A DNA stretch of 64,000 nucleotides from the NCBI GenBank assembly GCA_963712435.1, contig CAVQIB010000013.1:124001-188000 (forward strand). Direction: 5' to 3'. Shown here piece after piece: positions 58,200 through 64,000 of this stretch (position 1 is the stretch's first letter; every line of letters starts with the position of its first letter). A model generated the notes under the pieces. The model saw nothing but the letters and a program-made list of their open reading frames with translations. It made no database searches and was not told the DNA's origin. The DNA comes from Rhodoplanes sp963712435 (GTDB lineage Bacteria; Pseudomonadota; Alphaproteobacteria; Rhizobiales; Xanthobacteraceae). Both the position numbers and the translations under genes were made by a program.

Positions 58200-58780
58200 T
58201 CGTCGGGGTTGGCGTGGACGACGATCGCCGTGCCGGCCTGGGTGAGCAGCGTGAACGGTCCCGCCGCGTTGCCGCCGGAGGCTTGGCCGGTTGTCTGCTG
58301 GCCGCTCTTCGCCGTCTGCTGCGGCCGCAGCGTGAGGTGTTCGGAATAGAATTCCGCGAGGGCTTGCCCTTCCTCATTTGCAAACAGGTTGGGCAGGTCG
58401 CCCACATGCGGCCCTTGCTGATTGTCATAGCCGTGCTGGGCGCCGGTCGGATTGAGATGCTCGCCCGCGGATTGGAAGTTCGGCGGTTCGCATAAACCGC
58501 GCTCATGCACGTGGAAGCCGTGCCCGCCGGGCGGCAGGTTCATCAGGCTCACGCTGAAGAGAGTGCCGTGCGCGGTAGGCCTGACCTGCACGGTGCCGAC
58601 CAGATTTCCCTGTGCGTCCTTCATCTCGACGACGCGCGTCTGCTCGGCGAGCGCGTTCGGGTCGGTCCGCGTGGTGCCGGCGCCCCGTTGCGCGCTTCCC
58701 GGGCTCTGTTGCGCGAGCGCCGGCAGCGCGAAAGCGGGGATCAACAAGCCGGCCAGCAGCGCTGTCCTTTGCAATCGCAT
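58136..58780 (-). CDS. sodC: Periplasmic Cu/Zn superoxide dismutase
   Basis: A 214-residue exported SodC. A signal peptide (residues 1-23, ending ALPALA) and a low-complexity linker precede the beta-barrel domain: MKDAQGNLVGTVQVRPTAHGTLFSVSLMNLPPGGHGFHVHERGLCEP (copper His in FHVHE, disulfide Cys), FQSAGEHLNPTGAQHG, GPHVGDLPNLF and the C-terminal GGRIACGVIKPPS with the second Cys. About 30 residues (TLRPQQTAKSGQQTTGQASGGNAAGP) form an unusual Gln/Gly/Ala-rich insertion before the last strands. Confidence 0.93.
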   Translation of the reverse strand: MRLQRTALLAGLLIPAFALPALAQQSPGSAQRGAGTTRTDPNALAEQTRVVEMKDAQGNLVGTVQVRPTAHGTLFSVSLMNLPPGGHGFHVHERGLCEPPNFQSAGEHLNPTGAQHGYDNQQGPHVGDLPNLFANEEGQALAEFYSEHLTLRPQQTAKSGQQTTGQASGGNAAGPFTLLTQAGTAIVVHANPDDYRNMASAGGRIACGVIKPPS

Positions 58781-58924
58781 GGCGGTCTCCCTGTCGCGAT
58801 CGTTCGACAGGAAACACCGCGGCGCGAGCCGTGGTTCCCGCGGGCTCTGCCGCGGCGAGGAAGCAGTAAGACGATACAGGTCCGGTCGGCCGTCCCCATG
58901 ACGCGATCTTCAGGCTGCCTCTCT

Positions 58925-59770
58925 TCACCGCCCCTCGCGCCGGGCCATGAAGGCGAGGCGCTCGAACAGATGCACGTCCTGCTCGTTCTTCAGCAGCGCG
59001 CCGTGCAGCGGCGGGATCAGCTTCTTGGGGTCGCGCTCGCGCAGCATGTCCGGGCCGATGTCCTCGACCATCAGGAGCTTGAGCCAGTCGAGCAGCTCCG
59101 AAGTCGAAGGCTTTTTCTTCAGGCCGGGCACGTCGCGGATTTCGTAGAACAGCTTCAAGGCTTCCGCGACGAGCCGCTGCTTGATGCCGGGGAAATGCAC
59201 CTCGATGATCGCCCGCATCGTGTCCTGGTCGGGGAAGCGGATATAGTGGAAGAAGCAGCGGCGCAGGAACGCGTCGGGCAGTTCCTTCTCGTTGTTCGAG
59301 GTGATGACGACGATCGGCCGGCGGCGCGCATGCACGGTCTCGCCGGTCTCGTAGACGAAGAACTCCATGCGGTCGAGTTCCTGCAGGAGGTCGTTGGGAA
59401 ACTCGATGTCGGCCTTGTCGATCTCGTCGATCAGGAGCACCGGCCGGTCATCCGCGACGAAAGCGTCCCACAGTTTGCCGCGCTTGATGTAGTTGCGGAT
59501 GTCCTTCACCCGCTCCTCGCCGAGCTGGCTGTCGCGCAGGCGCGAAACGGCGTCGTATTCGTAGAGGCCCTGCTGCGCCTTGGTGGTCGACTTGATGTGC
59601 CACTCGAGCAGCGGCGCGCCGACGCTCTTGGCGATCTCGATCGCGAGCACGGTCTTGCCGGTGCCGGGCTCGCCCTTGACGAGCAGCGGCCGTTCGAGCG
59701 CGATCGCCGCATTGACGGCGACCTTGAGGTCTTGGGTGGCGACGTAAGCGCTGGTGCCTTCGAAACGCAT
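58925..59770 (-). CDS. MoxR-family AAA+ ATPase
   Basis: A 281-residue AAA+ ATPase of the MoxR class, chaperone-like enzymes that often work with VWA-domain proteins. It has Walker A LLVKGEPGTGKTVLAIEIA, Walker B VLLIDEIDKADIEFPNDLL, sensor 1 VITSNNEKELPDAFLRRC (with the arginine finger) and a helical lid (LLDWLKLLMVEDIGP). ATG 59770 begins MRFEGTSAYVATQDLKVAV, the normal start. A VWA partner (CoxE-like) often follows this subgroup. None is seen here, since the next gene downstream is sodC. It may be a CoxD-like protein without its partner nearby. Confidence 0.92.
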   Translation of the reverse strand: MRFEGTSAYVATQDLKVAVNAAIALERPLLVKGEPGTGKTVLAIEIAKSVGAPLLEWHIKSTTKAQQGLYEYDAVSRLRDSQLGEERVKDIRNYIKRGKLWDAFVADDRPVLLIDEIDKADIEFPNDLLQELDRMEFFVYETGETVHARRRPIVVITSNNEKELPDAFLRRCFFHYIRFPDQDTMRAIIEVHFPGIKQRLVAEALKLFYEIRDVPGLKKKPSTSELLDWLKLLMVEDIGPDMLRERDPKKLIPPLHGALLKNEQDVHLFERLAFMARREGR

Positions 59771-59988
59771 GAATGTCCGACCTTGGTGACGGGGGCGCAG
59801 CGACCTTAAAGCATTTCTGCGGTCAGTGGGAACGGGGTCGCCGGCTGAAAACATGGGCGCAGAGCCCGGACGCGCGCGGAACGCGTTCGGAGGCCTCGCC
59901 TCGCCGAGCGCGGCGCGCCGCTGCAAACCGTGAGCGTGCGCCGCGCGGGCGAACGCATCAATTGTTTGTGACAGAACGGTTCGCCGCG

Positions 59989-60351
59989 TCAGGCGCGGCC
60001 GAGCAGGCCCGCCGCCAGCTCGCGATTGATGCCGATCAGCGAGGTCAGCCGTTCCGGCCGCGGATCGGAAGCGATGGCGAGCGTCTGGTGGGTCACGAAC
60101 AGCCCGAGATTGGCGATGTTCTGCCGGATTTCGAGCGGCAGGGGAGGGGCGGAATCGGCGATGGAGGCGAGAAAGAGACGCCAGAGATTCCGATTGTACA
60201 GCAACGCCCCGTCGACTTCGTCCCGGGCGCTGTCCCAGCGGCTCTGCACGTCCTGCAGCCGCAACGCGGCTTCCAGCAGAAGGGCCGCCTCGAATTCACG
60301 CGGATTTGCCATCGTCTTTGTCGCAGCGCGCGGCATGAGAGCGTCTTGCAT
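59989..60351 (-). CDS. flaF: Flagellar biosynthesis regulator FlaF, isolated
   Basis: FlaF is an alphaproteobacterial regulator that, with FlbT, controls flagellin synthesis. It has 120 residues from ATG 60351. The sequence follows the family throughout: ANPREFEAALLLEAALRLQDVQSRWD, EVDGALLYNRNLWRLFLASI, LPLEIRQNIANLGLFVTHQTLAI and LTSLIGINRELAAGLLGRA. The start is uncertain. Upstream in-frame starts exist, and the usual N terminus is short. flaF normally lies beside flagellin and flbT. Here its neighbours are a MoxR ATPase and an aromatic degradation cluster, so it is separated from any flagellar locus. Confidence 0.85.
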   Translation of the reverse strand: MQDALMPRAATKTMANPREFEAALLLEAALRLQDVQSRWDSARDEVDGALLYNRNLWRLFLASIADSAPPLPLEIRQNIANLGLFVTHQTLAIASDPRPERLTSLIGINRELAAGLLGRA

Positions 60352-60621
60352 GGTCGTTGGCTCCGTTGCATGGGCGACGGGCTTGCGCGCAGCCTCGGCG
60401 CGTCGCCTGCGGCCAGCGGCGTCGCCGGCTGGCCTGCATTGATCACTCATGTTACGGACGAACCGGCGTCGGGTTTCAGCGCGCCCTGCACAGCCATGGC
60501 GATCGTCCGTAGTCCTACTATCGATGAAACGTTCCACCGTTGTCATTAACGGAAGGTTAACGGCGGCGCTCGCCGGACCCGGCGGGCGGGGGCTGCGACG
60601 AAACGCGCAGGTTGGCAAGTC

Positions 60622-61521
60622 TCAGGCGAGCCGCCGTGTCGTGTCGCTGAACAGGTCGTCGACGGTAACAAGGTGCGGAATGAGCTTCTGCCTCACCGCG
60701 TAAGCGATGATGAGTTCCAGCGAGCGCCGGTTGTCCTCGACGCCGAAGCGCAAAGGATCGAGCCCGTCCGCGGGCTCGGAAAGCCGGGCCGCCGCCTTGC
60801 TCGCGCGGAACAGGCGAAACACCTCCCGGACGATATCGGGCCGCGCGGCGGCGAGCGTTTCACGGATCGCCAGCATATGATTGATCGGCACGCCGCCATG
60901 CGAACGGGCATAGGCGCGGTTCTGCGCCTCGGCGTCGGGAACGAGCGGGGCGAGGTGCGGATCGGGAAAGGCGTCGCCGATGATCGCGGCGTCGAGTTCG
61001 CCGGCCAGCAGCATCGGCACGAGCTCCTTGCCCTTGGGCGCGCGCTCGACATGCGGCGGATCGGCGTAGCCGGCCACATGCGCATCCTCGAACGTCACCC
61101 AGCGGATGCGCGCGGGATCGACGCCGTACAGCTCCTCCAGCATGCCGCGCAGCCACACGCCGGTGGTCTGGCTGTAGGCGCGCACGCCGACGCGGCGTCC
61201 GGGAAGATCGGCCGGCGCGAGCCGCCCGCGCGCCGGATCATAGGCGATCGTATGAAGCTGCCCGCGGCCCATCACCGTCACCGGGATCAGCACATAGGGC
61301 GCGCCTTGCGCCTTCGCCTGGAGGTAGGTCACGATCGCGAGTTCGCCGAGGTCGAAGGCGTGCTCGCGCACCAGCGGCTTGAAGCCGCGGTTTGCCGGCG
61401 CGATGTCGGCGAAGGCGAACGCGACGAGGTCGGAGCGGAGCGCGCCGCTGCGCAGGGCGCGCGTGTGCGGATAATCGCCGAGCAAGGTGTGAAGCGTCGT
61501 TCTTCCGCCGGGTCCGGGCAT
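60622..61521 (-). CDS. 4,5-dihydroxyphthalate decarboxylase-like protein
   Basis: A 299-residue protein of the periplasmic-binding-protein fold (NMT1-like) without a signal peptide. It resembles 4,5-dihydroxyphthalate decarboxylase: LLGDYPHTRALRSGAL, FDLGELAIVTYLQAKAQGAPYVLIPVTVMGRGQLHTI, LPGRRVGVRAYSQTTGVWLRGMLEELYGVDP, ELDAAIIGD. That enzyme turns 4,5-dihydroxyphthalate into protocatechuate. The next genes are ligJ and ligK of the protocatechuate 4,5-cleavage pathway, which supports the role. ATG 61521 is 9 bases after the ligJ stop. Many databases label this family only as ABC binding protein. No transporter genes are next to it. Confidence 0.75.
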   Translation of the reverse strand: MPGPGGRTTLHTLLGDYPHTRALRSGALRSDLVAFAFADIAPANRGFKPLVREHAFDLGELAIVTYLQAKAQGAPYVLIPVTVMGRGQLHTIAYDPARGRLAPADLPGRRVGVRAYSQTTGVWLRGMLEELYGVDPARIRWVTFEDAHVAGYADPPHVERAPKGKELVPMLLAGELDAAIIGDAFPDPHLAPLVPDAEAQNRAYARSHGGVPINHMLAIRETLAAARPDIVREVFRLFRASKAAARLSEPADGLDPLRFGVEDNRRSLELIIAYAVRQKLIPHLVTVDDLFSDTTRRLA

Positions 61522-61529
61522 CGCGCGCG

Positions 61530-62574
61530 CTATCCGCCGGCCGGAGCGGAGGACTTGGCCAAACGCGCGCCGAGCCGGCTGTAGACCTTGCGCGCATTGC
61601 CCTCGAAGATCTTCTGCCGGTCCTCGGGCGAAAGCCAGCTCACCTGATCGATATAGCGCTTGGTGTCGTCGAAATGGTGCCCGGTCTCCGGATCGATGCC
61701 CTTGCACGGCGCCGACCATCTCGGAGGCGAACAGGATGTTGTCGACCGGCACCACCTTGGTCAGAAGCTCGATGCCGGGCAGGTGATAGACGCAGGTGTC
61801 GAAATAGACGTTCTTCAAGCAGCTCTTCCAGCGGCGGGCGCTTGAGCTTGATCGCGAGGCCGCGATAGCGGCCCCAGTGATAGGGCACCGCGCCGCCGCC
61901 GTGCGGGATGACGAATTTCAGGGTCGGGAAAGTCCTTGAACAGGTCGGCGGTGATGAACTGCATGAAGGCGGTGGTGTCGGCATTGATGTAGTGCGCGCC
62001 GGTGGTGTGGAAGTTCGCGTTGCACGAGCGCTGCACATGGATCATCGCCGGCACGTCGAGCTCGACCATCTTCTCGTAGAGCGGATACCAGCAGCGGTCG
62101 GTCAGCGGCGGGCCGGTCCAGTGGCCGCCGGACGGATCGGGATTGAGATTGCAGCCGACGAAGCCGAACTCGCGTCACGCAGCGCGTCGAGCTCGCCGAC
62201 GCAGGTCGCGGGGTCGACGCCGGGCGATTGCGGCAGCTGGCACACGCCGATGAAGTTGCTGCGGATAGAGCGTGCAGACGCGATGGATCAGCTCGTTGCA
62301 GAGCCTGCGACCATTCGAGGCTCACGCCGGCGTCGCCGATGTGGTGGCCCATGCCGGAGGCGCGCGGGGAGAAGATCGTGAGATCGGTGCCGCGCTCGCG
62401 CTGCAGCTTGAGCTGCGCGCCTTCCAGGCTCGCGCGGATTTCGTCGTCGCTGATGTCGAGCGCGGCCGGCGACGGCCTCTCCGCATGGTCCTTGAAGGCG
62501 GCGATCTGGCGCTGGCGAAAGTCGAGCAGCTGGCGCGGCTCGGTCGTGTAGTGGCCGTGACAATCGATGATCAT
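61530..62574 (-). pseudogene. ligJ: 4-oxalomesaconate hydratase (frame-broken)
   Basis: LigJ hydrates 4-oxalomesaconate to 4-carboxy-4-hydroxy-2-oxoadipate in the protocatechuate 4,5-cleavage pathway. It is an amidohydrolase-fold protein of about 341 residues. Pieces: MIIDCHGHYTTEPRQLLDFRQRQIAAF at ATG 62574 (HGH metal motif), GAQLKLQRERGTDLTIFSPRASGMGHHIGD, VPAMIHV, NFHTTGAHYINADTTAFMQFI, LKFVIPHGGGAVPYHWGRYRG, VYFDTCVYHLPGIELLTKVVPVDNILFASEMVGAV. Frame changes near 61700, 61820, 61930, 62180 and 62260-62310 are mostly +1. It lies between ligK (20 bases) and the decarboxylase-like gene (9 bases), one operon. Confidence 0.85.
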
Positions 62575-62594
62575 CGTTTCTTGCCCAGGACCAA

Positions 62595-63287
62595 TTACGC
62601 CTCGTCGGGGCGGTCGACATAGACGAGGCCGGCGCGCGCGAGTGGTTCGCGCATATTGTACATGTCGAGGCCGAGCACGCCGGCGGCGAGCTTCTGCCGC
62701 TTCGCCTCCTCGTCGGCCCTGCGCGCCTCCGCCTTGGCGGCGACCTCGCCGGCGTCTTTGAGCGCCACCACGACGACGCCGTCATCGTCCGCCACCACGG
62801 CGTCGCCCGGGTCGACGCTGACGCCCGCGCACACGACCGGCACGTTCACCGCGCCGAGCGTCGCCTTGACCGTGCCGCGCGCCGAGATCGCCCGCGACCA
62901 GACCGGGAAGCCCATTTCGCGCAGCAATTTCACATCGCGCACGCCGGCGTCGATGACGAGGCCTGTGACGCCGCGCGCCATCAGCGAGGTCGCGAGCAGC
63001 TCGCCGAACATGCCGTCGCTATTGTCGGTGGTGCAGGCGACGACGAGCATGTCGCCCGCCCGGCACTGCTCGACCGCGACATGGATCATCCAGTTGTCGC
63101 CGGGTTGCGCCAGCACGGTGACGGCCGGCCCGGCGGCGGCGCTTCCCGGCCAGACCGGGCGCATATAGGGCTTCATCAGCCCGGCGCGGCCATAGGCCTC
63201 GTGCACCGTCGAGACGCCGAGCGCGCCCAGGCGCTGCACGATGCCGGCTTCAGTGCGCGCGATGTTGCGGACGACGATGGTTTTCAC
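62595..63287 (-). CDS. ligK: 4-carboxy-4-hydroxy-2-oxoadipate aldolase
   Basis: LigK/ProA cleaves 4-carboxy-4-hydroxy-2-oxoadipate to pyruvate and oxaloacetate. It has 230 residues of the RraA-like aldolase fold: TVHEAYGRAGLMKPYMRPVWPGSAAAGPAVTV, MFGELLATSLMARGVTGLVIDAGVRD (the GxxxA...G.VIDGxxRD type site, here DAGVRD), GFPVWSRAISARGTVK and DPGDAVVADDDGVVVV. The start is GTG 63287, with GGAGG 8-12 bases before. The frame stays open upstream to 63950, but that part is the shadow of the psd gene. It is the first gene of the ligK-ligJ-decarboxylase run. Confidence 0.92.
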   Translation of the reverse strand: MKTIVVRNIARTEAGIVQRLGALGVSTVHEAYGRAGLMKPYMRPVWPGSAAAGPAVTVLAQPGDNWMIHVAVEQCRAGDMLVVACTTDNSDGMFGELLATSLMARGVTGLVIDAGVRDVKLLREMGFPVWSRAISARGTVKATLGAVNVPVVCAGVSVDPGDAVVADDDGVVVVALKDAGEVAAKAEARRADEEAKRQKLAAGVLGLDMYNMREPLARAGLVYVDRPDEA

Positions 63288-63444
63288 CGCAGGCCTCCTC
63301 CAGTCAGCAGCGCCTTTGTCTCGCGCGGTTCTGCCGAAAACGAGGAAGGAAGGCAAACGGTTGCGGGCCGGCATGATCGCCAGCGACAACCAGGCGGCGG
63401 GGAGGGGACAAGGCCTGCCGGGCGGGCCGGTCGACGGCGAGGGG

Positions 63445-64000
63445 TCAGGGGAGCCGCATGAGCGGCTGTCCCATCCGGACCACGCTCCCGTCCCGCACAT
63501 TGGGGCAAAGCGTAAACCCGTCCGGCGCAAACACGATGATGGTCGAGCCGTGCTCGAACCAGCCCATTTCCTCGCCCTTGCGGAGCAGGGCGTCGCACGG
63601 GAAGAACGCCGGCCCACCGCGCCCGCGGTCGCAGCGCGATATCGAGAAAGCGCAGGCGGATGCCGGCGACGAGAATCGCTGCGACCGGGACCAGGGTGAC
63701 GAGATGGCCCGTCGCGATCGAGCCTCGTCCGCAGCACGGCGCGCTCGTTCTTGCAGAACAGCTTTTCGATCCGCCGGAGCGCGATCGGATTGACGTTCCA
63801 CGTATCGCCGGGGATGGAGGTGACCAACTCCACGCGGCAGTCGTGCGGCGCGTGGAAGCGATGGTACATGCCGGAGGTGAGCCGCAGCGTGACGTAACGC
63901 CCGCCGCGGTAGAGCTCGACCAGGTCGGAGTCGCCGAACAGGTCGTGCAATGTGTAGGGAAAGCCCTTGATCTGCAGCAGTTCGGCGCCGTCGATCGCGC
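63445..64000 (-). pseudogene. Phosphatidylserine decarboxylase family protein (5' end off window, frame-broken)
   Basis: The C-terminal part of a phosphatidylserine decarboxylase-like protein. It enters from the right edge with IDGAELLQIKGFPYTLHDLFGDSD, then LVELYRGGRYVTLRLTSGMYHRFHAPHDCRVE, GDTWNVNPIALRRIEKLFCKNERAVL (the conserved YHRxHxP region) and, in later frames, PAFFPCDALLRKGEEMGWFEHGSTIIVFAPDG. The GST in FEHGST corresponds to the LGST self-cleavage site, where Ser becomes the pyruvoyl group. Frame changes near 63620 and 63720. The TGA at 63445-63447 follows VVRMGQPLMRLP. It would make phosphatidylethanolamine in the inner membrane. Confidence 0.82.

Noticed and set aside
62595..63950. 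A 451-codon frame that would fuse phosphatidylserine decarboxylase to LigK
   Set aside because: The psd part changes frame before its active site. LigK has its own GTG start at 63287 with GGAGG, and the residues between are not protein-like.

Overview
The window looks like a chromosomal segment of a GC-rich alphaproteobacterium, most likely a Hyphomicrobiales (Rhizobiales) member. The evidence is the DUF1476 ATP synthase inhibitor, FlaF, a PleC/PdhS-type histidine kinase, a DksA with a degenerate zinc finger, the purC-purS-purQ order and a retropepsin-like TIGR02281 protease. I found no rRNA, tRNA, CRISPR array, insertion sequence, integrase or phage gene, so the genus is not fixed.

Layout. 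1-7450 (+) is a mycofactocin locus: electron-transfer flavoprotein alpha (cut by the window edge), a FixC-like flavoprotein, a FixX-like ferredoxin, ETF beta, mftE, mftF, the precursor mftA, a mycofactocin-type SDR dehydrogenase and mftB. The radical SAM gene mftC and mftD are not in the window. Convergent to it lie DUF779 and an ExaC/AldA-type aldehyde dehydrogenase (7478-9471). 9717-14424 (-) is an Entner-Doudoroff/gluconate operon (gluconokinase, edd, eda apparently fused to a PaaY/gamma-carbonic-anhydrase-like protein). 14.8-19.4 kb holds a small exported protein, a PLP-dependent decarboxylase, mmsA and a divergent LysR gene.

19.8-24.4 kb is the most unusual unit: a four-helix membrane protein with two similar flanking domains, a Dyp-type heme peroxidase and a cytochrome P450 without the I-helix acid-alcohol pair. 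The three genes are joined by ATGA and GTGA overlaps. An NMT1/SsuA-type ABC transporter follows on the same strand (24.5-27.2 kb). 27.2-34.0 kb is a histidine utilisation locus: hutHGU and hutI on the minus strand, divergent hutF on the plus strand, and a HutC-like operator over the hutF -10 element.

34.2-51 kb is mainly housekeeping: dusA, TauE/SafE permease, aspartic protease, histidine kinase, GST, a caspase-fold protein without its catalytic dyad, 3-hydroxyisobutyrate dehydrogenase, Gdx/SugE, Mrp/ApbC, an orphan TRAP binding protein, an aminotransferase, an M48 protease with a DsbA-like protein, and DUF1476. 51-60.4 kb has purC-Uma2-purS-purQ, a second GST, kup, dksA, an ICMT-like methyltransferase, sodC, a MoxR ATPase and an isolated flaF. 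60.6-64 kb (-) has a 4,5-dihydroxyphthalate decarboxylase-like gene, ligJ and ligK (protocatechuate 4,5-cleavage lower pathway) and a partial phosphatidylserine decarboxylase.

Sequence quality matters here. Many genes change reading frame although both halves keep normal family sequence. Nearly all changes are explained by one extra base, and they concentrate at 1-5.3 kb and 27.5-33.6 kb. This pattern fits residual insertion errors in a long-read consensus better than gene decay. Genes marked as pseudogene are therefore frame-broken as given and may be intact in the organism.
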